Shown: positions 5,619-13,180 of the stretch, one piece after another
Layout: each line of letters begins with the position of its first letter
Position numbering within the stretch: the first letter of the stretch is position 1
NCBI GenBank assembly: GCA_003222675.1
Contig: QHWT01000082.1
Coordinates: forward strand, 1-34,577
Reading direction: 5' to 3'
Source: Acidobacteriota bacterium
GTDB taxonomy: Bacteria; Acidobacteriota; Vicinamibacteria; Vicinamibacterales; 2-12-FULL-66-21
Length of the DNA: 34,577 bases
Made by a program: the position numbers and the translations under genes
The notes under the pieces: generated by a model
Databases searched by the model: none
Told to the model about the DNA's origin: nothing
The model's input: only the letters and a program-made list of their open reading frames with translations

Positions 5619-8555
5619 ATGCGTATTCGTCTGCTGGCCGGACTTGTCGCGGCGGTCCTGTCACTCTCTGTGCCCGCGTACGCACAAAGCACCTCGGGCT
5701 CCATCGACGGCGTAGTCGTTGACACGACCGGCGCCGTGCTACCGGGCGTCGCCGTCACCATCACCCACCAGGCCACCGCCGTCACTCGCGAGGTCGTCAG
5801 CGACGCGGAAGGCGTCTTCCGCGCGCCGGTGCTGCCTGTCGGACAGTACACCGTGAAAGCACAACTGAGCGGCTTCAAGATCGTCGAGCAGCGCGACGTC
5901 ACGCTGAACGTCGGGCAAACGCTGACGCTACGGCTCGAGATGACGGTATCGACCGTGGCCGAGAACGTCACGGTCAGCGGCAGCACGCCCGTGATCGAGA
6001 CGAGCCGGAGTCAGATCAGCTCCACCGTGAGTGAGACGTCGGTGCAGAACCTGCCGGTCAACGGCCGCAACTTCATCGACTTCGCGCTGCTCACGCCGGG
6101 CGTCACCAGAGACGTCCGGACGGGCGACATCAGCTTCGCGGGCCAGCGCGGCACCCTCAACAGCCTCGTTGTCGACGGCGCCGACAACAACAATACGTTC
6201 TTCGGGCAGACGCTCGGCCGCACGGGTTCAGGACGCGCGCCATACCAGTTCAGCCAGGACGCCGTGCAGGAGTTCCAGGTCAACTCCAACGCATACTCCG
6301 CCGAGTACGGACGCGCCGGCGGCGCCGTCATCAACGTCGTGACCAAGTCGGGGACGAACGACGTGCGGGGATCCGCATTCGAGTTCTACCGTGACAAGGC
6401 GCTCAACTCGAACGACGCGATCAACGCGCTGAATAACCGCGCGAAGTCCCCGTATCACTACAACCAGTTCGGCGGCACCGTCGGCGGCCCGCTCCAGCGC
6501 GATCGGCATTTCTTCTTCGCGAACTACGACGGCCAGCGGAACACGCAGCCGAACGACGTGTTCCTGAACGTGCCGGCCGGCACTCCCAACGATGCGGCGA
6601 CACAGGCGGCGCTCGCGCGCCTGCAACCGCTCGCGACGAGCTGGACGCGGACGCAGAACCAGGACGTCTTCCTTGCGAAGACCGATTCGCAGTTGACCGC
6701 GAACCACCGGCTCACCATCCGCTACAACCACCAGAATTTCACCGGCGAGGGGTTCGAGAACGGTGGACCGCAGAATTCGCTGGAGCACACGGGCGCATCG
6801 AACGTGCGCACGCGCACGATCAATGGGGGCGTGACGAGCGTGTTCCGGCCGACGCTGCTCAACGAGGCGCGCGCGCAGTGGGCACGCGATCAGGAGCCAG
6901 GCTTCGCGAACAGCGCGAACCCGGAGGCGACGATCCGCCAGGGCGTCTCGACGGTGCTGATCATCGGGCGCAACAACTTCAGCCCGCGCGAGACGACGAT
7001 CAAGCGCTTCCAGGCGGCGGACGCGATTACCTGGATTGCCGGCGCGCACAAAGTGAAGACAGGCATGGACCTGCAGTTCGATCGCATCCTGAACTTCTTT
7101 CCGGGCAATTTCTCCGGGAACTACCTGTTCAACAGCCTCGCGTCGTTCACGGGCGGCCAGCCCAGCGGACCGGGCGAACGCTACACGCAGGCGTTCGCGG
7201 GCGAGGGGACCACGGGCCCCGAGACACATCCTGATATCGACGAGTACTCGTTCTTCGCGCAGGACGAGTGGCGTCTGTCGAGCGATCTGACGGCGAACGT
7301 GGGCATCCGCTACGATCTGCAGCGCTTCGCGCAGCCAGCGGTGAAGAATCCCGACGCGCAGCTCGCCGGCGCCGGAATCGACACCAGCCGTCTGAACACC
7401 GACGCGAACAACTGGGGCCCGCGGGTCGGCCTCGCGTGGAGCCCGAAAGGACGCCGCTACGTGGCGCGCGCCGGCTACGGCCTGTTCTACGGCCGCACAC
7501 CGTCAATCATGGTGGGCACGGCGCACTCGAACAATGGCATCAACGTGCAGACGATCACCTTTACGGGTGCGCAGGTGCCGACCTATCCAAAGACCTTCGC
7601 CTCGATCCCGAGCGGCGCCACGATCCCGAAGCCGACGATTTTCGTGTTCGATCCCGGCTACGAGAACCCGCGTGTGCAGCAGGCGAGCGCGGGCGTCGAC
7701 TTCGCGTTGAATCCCGCGACGTCGGTTTCGGTGAGCTACCTTTTCGTGCACGGCGATCAGTTGTCGCGCTCGACGGACATCAACATCGGCGCTTCGACGC
7801 CGATCGCATTCACGACCACCACCGGGGAATCGCTCCCGTATTACCAGTTCGCAGCCGGACCGTTCACGAACTTCGGACGCATCATCGCGTTCCAGAGTTC
7901 CGCCGTCTCGACCTACAACGGGATGACGCTGGAGCTGAATCGCCGCTTCATACACGGCTTCCAGGGGCGCGCGGCCTACACGCTGGGCAAGGTAGAAGAT
8001 ACCGTGCCGGACGCGACGGCGGTAGTGCCGGGCGGCGGTGACGATGCGAAGTTCGCGTCAAACCCGGCGAACTTCGACGCGGACCGCGCACCCGGGAACA
8101 ACGATCAGCGCCAACGTCTGGTGCTGAGCGGCGTCTACACGACGAACGCGCATGGATCGAGCGCGCTCGTCGAGCGGCTGACGCATGGATGGACGTTCGC
8201 CGCGATCTTCACTGCGGCGTCGGGACAGCCGTACAGCGCTTACGTCAGCGCGGACATCAATCGCGATGGGAATAACCGCAACGACATCGCGCCCGGCACG
8301 TTGCGCAACCAGTTCCGGCTGCCGTCGCAGGTCTCGCTCGATCCGCGCATCGCGCGCGACATCGCCGCGGGGCGCGCGAAGATCCAGGTGATTTGGGAAG
8401 CGTTCAACCTGCTGAATCGCGACAACATCAGCTCGGTGCGCAACGGACTGTACACCGCGAACGGCACAGTGCTGACGCGCGCATCGAACTTCCAGGAGCC
8501 GCTGACCTCGTCGGGCCCCCGTATCATGCAGCTGGCGATGAAGGTCAGTTTCTAA
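5619..8555 (+). CDS. TonB-dependent receptor with N-terminal carboxypeptidase-regulatory-like domain (Oar-like)
   Basis: The 978-aa outer-membrane receptor probably imports or binds a large substrate using TonB energy; the substrate cannot be read from the sequence. A signal peptide (MRIRLLAGLVAAVLSLSVPAYAQ) is followed by a beta-sandwich regulatory domain (about 27-110, with GAVLPGVAVTIT and LSGFK). Next comes a plug domain (about 115-260, with LPVNGRNFIDF, VDGADNN and AEYGRAGGAVINVVTKSGTN), then a long beta-barrel ending MQLAMKVSF with the terminal aromatic residue of outer-membrane proteins. The frame is open 48 codons further upstream to 5475, but that stretch is repeat sequence. The ATG at 5619 has GGAGGA just before it and begins the signal peptide. 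It stands alone between divergent and convergent neighbours, so it is likely monocistronic. Confidence 0.93.
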   Translation: MRIRLLAGLVAAVLSLSVPAYAQSTSGSIDGVVVDTTGAVLPGVAVTITHQATAVTREVVSDAEGVFRAPVLPVGQYTVKAQLSGFKIVEQRDVTLNVGQTLTLRLEMTVSTVAENVTVSGSTPVIETSRSQISSTVSETSVQNLPVNGRNFIDFALLTPGVTRDVRTGDISFAGQRGTLNSLVVDGADNNNTFFGQTLGRTGSGRAPYQFSQDAVQEFQVNSNAYSAEYGRAGGAVINVVTKSGTNDVRGSAFEFYRDKALNSNDAINALNNRAKSPYHYNQFGGTVGGPLQRDRHFFFANYDGQRNTQPNDVFLNVPAGTPNDAATQAALARLQPLATSWTRTQNQDVFLAKTDSQLTANHRLTIRYNHQNFTGEGFENGGPQNSLEHTGASNVRTRTINGGVTSVFRPTLLNEARAQWARDQEPGFANSANPEATIRQGVSTVLIIGRNNFSPRETTIKRFQAADAITWIAGAHKVKTGMDLQFDRILNFFPGNFSGNYLFNSLASFTGGQPSGPGERYTQAFAGEGTTGPETHPDIDEYSFFAQDEWRLSSDLTANVGIRYDLQRFAQPAVKNPDAQLAGAGIDTSRLNTDANNWGPRVGLAWSPKGRRYVARAGYGLFYGRTPSIMVGTAHSNNGINVQTITFTGAQVPTYPKTFASIPSGATIPKPTIFVFDPGYENPRVQQASAGVDFALNPATSVSVSYLFVHGDQLSRSTDINIGASTPIAFTTTTGESLPYYQFAAGPFTNFGRIIAFQSSAVSTYNGMTLELNRRFIHGFQGRAAYTLGKVEDTVPDATAVVPGGGDDAKFASNPANFDADRAPGNNDQRQRLVLSGVYTTNAHGSSALVERLTHGWTFAAIFTAASGQPYSAYVSADINRDGNNRNDIAPGTLRNQFRLPSQVSLDPRIARDIAAGRAKIQVIWEAFNLLNRDNISSVRNGLYTANGTVLTRASNFQEPLTSSGPRIMQLAMKVSF

Positions 8556-8654
8556 CAATCGAAGATTCGCAGCAGAAGCGAAGGAATCGAAGGAGCCAAC
8601 ATGAATTTTGATGATTCCTTCGAACCTTCGGTCTTCCTTCAACTTCTCCGATTG
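8556..8654. repeat. TCGAAGG word island between convergent genes, possible bidirectional terminator
   Basis: The gap between the receptor stop and the M23 gene stop contains AATCGAAG, GCGAAGGAATCGAAGGA (8579-8595), then the complementary words ATTCCTTCGAACCTTCGG (8613-8630) and TTCTCCGATTG. The opposing arms can form an imperfect stem with a central loop around 8596-8612. It is the same word family as the island at 4157-4275. Placement between two converging genes would suit termination on both strands, but no U-tract proves it. Confidence 0.7.
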
Positions 8655-8657
8655 AAA

Positions 8658-9935
8658 TTAGCGCCGCGCAGCGGCGCGTTCCGCGTCGGGTTTGGGCGCT
8701 GCCGCTGCGGCAAGGGCGGTCGACAGGTTCGCGAGCAGCGTGTCGCGCGTCGCGCGGAACGCCGCGAGGTGCACGGCCGGAATCGGCTCACCCGGCGCTT
8801 GCCGCGAGTGCACGGCGAGCGGATTGACGAATACGCCGTTTTTCTTCAACCGGTAGTCCAGGTGCGGACCCGTCGCCGCGCCGGTTGCGCCGACGCGGCC
8901 GATCACCTGTCCCTGCTCGACACGCGCGCCCGGCCGAATGCCTTTTCCAAACGCGGAAAGGTGCAGATAGTACGTCTCGAAGCCCCCCGGGTGTTTCAGG
9001 CGCACCATGTTGCCGCCTGCGCCGCTGTAGCCCGCCGACACCACGACGGCGCTCGCGACCGCGACGACAGCCGACCCGATCGGCGCGCCATAATCGACGC
9101 CAAGGTGCGCGCGATAGACGTGATCGATCGGATGCAGCCGGCGCAATGAGAATCGTGAGGTGATGCGCGGCTCGAATTTCAGCGGCGATCGCAGGAAGAA
9201 GCGCTTGAGCGACCGGCCGTCTTCGTCGTAGTAGCCCGTCTTTCCTGTCGCCCGATCCTGCCACCGGAACGCCTGCTGCCGATGACCCTCGACGTCGATC
9301 GCGGCGCCAAGGATGGCGCCATAGTCCGAGAACGCACCATCGTGCGAGTGCTTCTCGAACAGCACGCGGAACGAATCACCTGCCTGCAGGTCGCTCTGGA
9401 AATCGATCGTGCCGCTGAAGATGTCGGCGAGCGCCATCGCGAGCTGCACGTTTTCTCCCGATTCATCGATTGCCGCGATCAGCGAAGGATGGTCGCTGTC
9501 GATCGTCGCGTCGATCGCGACCACCTCCGTCTGCTTCTCGTACGGGACCACCTCCGCGTCGAGCATGCCCCGGTCTTCGCCGCGATGGCTCACGATGCGC
9601 AGGAAACGGTCGGTGTCGATTTGATATTCGAACTCGCGCAGCAGACCGTCGATCGTGCGAACGAGTCGATACGGCTGGTCGGCGCGAAGGCGCCGCGGAT
9701 CGAAGACCGCGCGGGCCGCATTCACCGCATCGACTACGAACGTCTCCTGCAGATTGTGCGCGCGCAACAGCGTGTCGAGCGTCGCATGACGCGGCACGCG
9801 TGCCTCGATGGTTTCGATTTCCGATGTGAGGCGAACGTCAGGATGCGGCAGTGTCTGCCTGACCGGCTCGTGCCGGCTGCAGGAAGCCACTGCCAGCGCG
9901 CACACTGCGACGAGGGAAAGGCTCCGGGTCTTCAA
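8658..9935 (-). CDS. M23 family metallopeptidase, lipoprotein (murein endopeptidase-like)
   Basis: The 425-aa envelope protein probably cleaves peptidoglycan cross-links. The N-terminus is a lipoprotein signal with lipobox VASC, lipidated at C19. Residues about 35-130 resemble the LysM-like/OapA-type region seen before M23 domains (RVPRHATLDTLLRAHNL). The LytM/M23 domain spans about 250-375, with zinc ligands H277 and D281 (HLGVDYGAP), H325 (YYLHLS) and the GATGAATGPHLDYR segment at 349-362. The usual HLH of that last motif is HLD (H358, D360), so the expected third ligand is Asp rather than His. An alanine-rich tail follows. The start is TTG at 9935, as no in-frame ATG precedes the signal peptide. 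It is transcribed in the same direction as the genes from 15607 down. Confidence 0.9.
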   Translation of the reverse strand: MKTRSLSLVAVCALAVASCSRHEPVRQTLPHPDVRLTSEIETIEARVPRHATLDTLLRAHNLQETFVVDAVNAARAVFDPRRLRADQPYRLVRTIDGLLREFEYQIDTDRFLRIVSHRGEDRGMLDAEVVPYEKQTEVVAIDATIDSDHPSLIAAIDESGENVQLAMALADIFSGTIDFQSDLQAGDSFRVLFEKHSHDGAFSDYGAILGAAIDVEGHRQQAFRWQDRATGKTGYYDEDGRSLKRFFLRSPLKFEPRITSRFSLRRLHPIDHVYRAHLGVDYGAPIGSAVVAVASAVVVSAGYSGAGGNMVRLKHPGGFETYYLHLSAFGKGIRPGARVEQGQVIGRVGATGAATGPHLDYRLKKNGVFVNPLAVHSRQAPGEPIPAVHLAAFRATRDTLLANLSTALAAAAAPKPDAERAAARR

Positions 9936-9979
9936 TATGCCCGGAGCATAGCAGAATCCGGGGGAGCCTATGATCTTAC

Positions 9980-10060
9980 GATTTGGTGATCTCGCAATTT
10001 CGTGATTTGGTGATTTGGTGATTCCTCAAATCACCAAACTGGCAAATCACCCAATCACCA
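9980..10060. repeat. GATTTGGTGA word island with opposing arms
   Basis: Between the M23 gene and the propeller gene the 8-bp word TTTGGTGA repeats at exact 8-bp period (10004-10022) with degenerate copies from 9980. It then appears as its complement in AAATCACCAAAC and AAATCACCCAATCACC (10028-10060). Bases 10014-10023 pair perfectly with 10029-10038 around a 5-nt loop. The island begins four bases past the stop codon of the propeller gene. Related words are found at 15878-15935, 22566-22653 and 29845-29862. Confidence 0.85.
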
Positions 10061-10063
10061 GAC

Positions 10064-11989
10064 CTATTGGCCCGACACCCACACGCCCCACCCGCCCGTC
10101 TTGTGGCTGTGGAACGCGACGCGATGACCATCGGGCGCCCACGTGTACTCCTCCGCGGTCGGATCGTCCAGCACGCGGCGCATCGATCCGTTTCGTAGAT
10201 CGAGGAGCCACGCGCCATCCCGGTAGACCTGGAAGATGATGCGCCGGCCGTCGGGAGACACGGCAGGCGTACGCACGAGGCGGCCGCGGATCGGGGTCGT
10301 GAACACGCGCCGCGCGCCGGTTTCGAGGTTCATCACCACCAGGTCGGTCTCGTGGCTGTACGCGATTCGCGATCCGTCAGGAAACCATGAGCCGCCCCAT
10401 GGTTGGCCGTAGTCGTAGGACGTGAGACGCTGCAGCTTGCCGCTCTCGAGATCCGTCGCCCACAGATTCCACACGCGGGGATTCGTCGCCTCCCCCTTGA
10501 CGAACGCGAGCCGCGACCCGTCGGGCGACCAGCTTGGCACTGCCGCGAAACCATCGCCGCTGACCCGGTGGACATTGTGGCCGTCGGCGTCGGCGACGAA
10601 CACCGCGCGCGTACCTTCACGATCCGAATCGAAGGCGATGGAGGCGCCGTCGGGTGACGGGCGCACATGGAAGTTCTGCGCGGTGTCGTCGACGATGCGA
10701 GTGATCTTCAAGACTTCGCCGCGGGCGCCGGTATCGGCGCGCACGAGCGCGCTGCCGGTGCGATCCTGCTCGTGGAAGAAAATCGCAGTCCCGGTGTTCG
10801 AGAACGTCGGCGAGTACGACACGGGCTGCGTAATCGCGCGCGGCAGTTCCTGCGAACGATCCTGCGGCGCGGGCATATCGACGGCGCGCAAGTTCGTCCC
10901 GGTCGGAGTGCGGGCGGTCTCGGCCGCAGAGCTCTCGACGGCGCGGCCCTCGGGTGCGGGGCTCCCGGCTGTCGGCACCTGGTTCCGAACTTCCCTGGCC
11001 GAGACGGTCTCGGCCGGCACGGCTGGACGCTGCACGTGCTCCCACACCGCCGGCACGAAGGCGAGCGCGAGCATGGCCGCTGCGACTGCTGCAATCCAGA
11101 TCCCGCGGGCGCGGCGGCGAAGCGGCTCGATTGTTTCAACCTCGGCGTCGATCACATCGACATCGCGTCGCTCGACGGCATGAGGACCGTACGGCACGAG
11201 CGCTTCGATAGGCCGCTCCGCCGGTACCGGTGCAGATTTCTCCGGACCGCGCACCGCGACCGCCTCTTCGAGCAGCGGCCATGCGACGTTGACCACGACG
11301 GACTCATCGAGGCCGGCGGCGCGGGCGTAGCGCACCATTTGAGATCGACCGTACAAGCCTTCCGGCCAGTTACGCAGATACCCCCATTCGAGCTCGCGCA
11401 GCAGGTGTGCGGGGATACGCGCACGCGTCGAGACTTCCTCCAGCGACAAGCCCGTTGCGCGCCGCGCGCGTCTGACGTCCGAAATCGTCAATGCCTCGCG
11501 CGCTGGAAGATCGATCGGAACGGGTGCGGCATGCGGCGCGGACGCCGCGTGTTCTCGCTCGATCTGAGCCGCGGCCGTCGCGAACAGATTCCGCACGACC
11601 TGTTCGAGATTCGGTGCCGCAAAACGATTGATGGCACCGCAAAATTCCTCGAGTGAGGCGTACGGCGGGAGATCCAGCGTTCCAAGCGCGCGCGCAACTA
11701 CGAGCCGCAAGGCGCCTGGAGCGCGATACTCTACCGGCGCGTCGAACTGCTCCAGCAGCTCATCGAGGAGCGCAGCGGCGCCTGCCACGGGCGGCCGATC
11801 CGTATTGACCGGTCCCTCGACCACAACCGTGCCCTGCTCTGTCAGGCGAACGATGTGCGCCGACGGGATCCCACGCAGCACTCCTTGATCCCGCTGCCGG
11901 CAGATTTCCGACACGATGGCCACGGCATCGGCGGCGCGCAGGCGCACGCCCGAGGCGGCCAGCTCAGATAATGAAACTCGGGTGGGCAT
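10064..11989 (-). CDS. Pseudokinase remnant / RodZ-like HTH / TM / PD40 beta-propeller fusion protein
   Basis: The 641-aa protein has an unusual domain order. Residues 1-125 resemble the middle of a protein-kinase C-lobe without catalytic residues: RGIPSAHIVRLTEQGTVVVEG at 39-59 occupies the place of HRDLKPxN...DFG, and GTLDLPPYASLEEF follows. A RodZ-like helix-turn-helix lies at about 165-232 (ISDVRRARRATGLSLEEVS, then RELEWGYLRNWPEGLYGRSQMVRYAR). A membrane helix spans about 297-315. Residues about 390-641 carry TolB/PD40-type blades (RPSPDGASIAFDSDREG, SWSPDGSRLAF, SWFPDGSRIAY, AVSPDGRRIIF, TWAPDGHRVAFHS). Topology would put the HTH in the cytoplasm and the propeller in the periplasm. The start is taken as ATG 11989; a GTG at 12022 is possible. 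It lies on the same strand as the TonB-like and PEGA pseudokinase genes. Confidence 0.8.
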   Translation of the reverse strand: MPTRVSLSELAASGVRLRAADAVAIVSEICRQRDQGVLRGIPSAHIVRLTEQGTVVVEGPVNTDRPPVAGAAALLDELLEQFDAPVEYRAPGALRLVVARALGTLDLPPYASLEEFCGAINRFAAPNLEQVVRNLFATAAAQIEREHAASAPHAAPVPIDLPAREALTISDVRRARRATGLSLEEVSTRARIPAHLLRELEWGYLRNWPEGLYGRSQMVRYARAAGLDESVVVNVAWPLLEEAVAVRGPEKSAPVPAERPIEALVPYGPHAVERRDVDVIDAEVETIEPLRRRARGIWIAAVAAAMLALAFVPAVWEHVQRPAVPAETVSAREVRNQVPTAGSPAPEGRAVESSAAETARTPTGTNLRAVDMPAPQDRSQELPRAITQPVSYSPTFSNTGTAIFFHEQDRTGSALVRADTGARGEVLKITRIVDDTAQNFHVRPSPDGASIAFDSDREGTRAVFVADADGHNVHRVSGDGFAAVPSWSPDGSRLAFVKGEATNPRVWNLWATDLESGKLQRLTSYDYGQPWGGSWFPDGSRIAYSHETDLVVMNLETGARRVFTTPIRGRLVRTPAVSPDGRRIIFQVYRDGAWLLDLRNGSMRRVLDDPTAEEYTWAPDGHRVAFHSHKTGGWGVWVSGQ

Positions 11990-12250
11990 CTCGGCGCATT
12001 CGCTGTGCGAGATTGCTGCCACGCACCGGAGTTTTCAATTGTAATACGCGAGATGCATTTGCGCAGATGAGGCAACCTGCTTCGGAGCTATTGATGAGCG
12101 GGAAACAGGCCAGTCGTCACCAAAATTACACGCCCCGACAGCCGTCTCTGCCAATCACTCGGAAGGCCCGATGCGACACGCAGCACGAAAGCTGTGAAAG
12201 CGCATGCCCTGAGAGAAACGGAAGTGACGCTCGAGATGGAAACCCGTTAC

Positions 12251-13174
12251 TCAGGACGCGCGGACGTTTACTTGGATCATCTTGCGGAACCGCACGGGCT
12301 TGCCTTGCAATGTCGCGGGCTGATAGCGCCAGTCCTTCGCCGCGGTCAGCAGGAGCGCGTCGTACATCGGATGCACCGACTGGCGAATCGCCATCGAGAT
12401 CACGCGGCCCATTTCATCGATAACGAGCTCGAGAATGCCGCGCTCACGCGCCTGCCTCGCGATCCCGGGAGGCACGCGCGGCAGCTCCTGGCGGACGGCG
12501 ACTGGCGGCGTCACGTTTCGATCATCGCTCGTGTAGATTCGAGTCGTTGCCGGCTGAGAGTCGAGTTGTGGCGGAGCCGCGGCGACCGGCTCCTTTTTCG
12601 GTTCGGATGGAGGCACGGCGGCCGCGACGCTGAGATCCAGGAATCCGGACGATAGCATTCGCAGATCGCCAAGACGGCCGCCCATGTCGGGGTCGTCGAG
12701 CAGCGAGAGCACACGGCGGAATTGCTTTACTGCGCCGCCGTAATCCTTTCGATCGTAGGCCACCTTCGCTTGGGTGTACCGGATCGTTGCAATCTCGGGC
12801 AGCAGCCGGCGCCGCACCTCGGAAAACGCGGAGCGCACGCGCGGCGACGCTTCCGTCTCGCTCGGCTGATATGACGGGTCCGCCGTCACGACCGCACCGA
12901 TTGCGCCTTCGGCTTCAGCTTCGCGCCCGAGCGCCAGCAGGCAGAGCGAGCGGTACTGCTCGATCGATCGTCGGTCGGTGATGGGCGTCGTATCCGTCGG
13001 TTTCAAGTCGTTGAGCACGGCGAGCGCTTCGTCGTAGCGCGCCGACGCATACAACTCGCGCGCGGCCCCGACCGGATCCTTGCCGGACGGCACCTGACCG
13101 AATGCCATGCGCGCGACGGATCCGGCGAGCAGGAGAGGAACGAGGATTCGACGTGCTCGACTGGACATGATCAT
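12251..13174 (-). CDS. TonB-like energy transducer / TonB C-terminal domain protein with TPR-like region
   Basis: The 307-aa secreted or anchored protein has an N-terminal hydrophobic segment (about 8-26, ending AFGQ). A helical TPR-like region follows (about 33-175; ARELYASARYDEALAVLNDL and KVAYDRKDYGGAVKQFRRVL are repeat-like), then a proline-rich linker (about 187-240). A TonB C-terminal fold lies at about 228-305 (VPPGIARQARERGILELVIDEMGRV, KDWRYQPATLQGKPV). The family transfers force or binds partners across the periplasm. The placement suggests work with the flanking pseudokinase proteins rather than with a specific receptor. Its start lies six bases past the stop of the PEGA pseudokinase gene, so co-transcription is likely. 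ATG 13174 and ATG 13168 are both possible starts. Confidence 0.82.
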   Translation of the reverse strand: MIMSSRARRILVPLLLAGSVARMAFGQVPSGKDPVGAARELYASARYDEALAVLNDLKPTDTTPITDRRSIEQYRSLCLLALGREAEAEGAIGAVVTADPSYQPSETEASPRVRSAFSEVRRRLLPEIATIRYTQAKVAYDRKDYGGAVKQFRRVLSLLDDPDMGGRLGDLRMLSSGFLDLSVAAAVPPSEPKKEPVAAAPPQLDSQPATTRIYTSDDRNVTPPVAVRQELPRVPPGIARQARERGILELVIDEMGRVISMAIRQSVHPMYDALLLTAAKDWRYQPATLQGKPVRFRKMIQVNVRAS

Positions 13175-13180
13175 CCCCGC

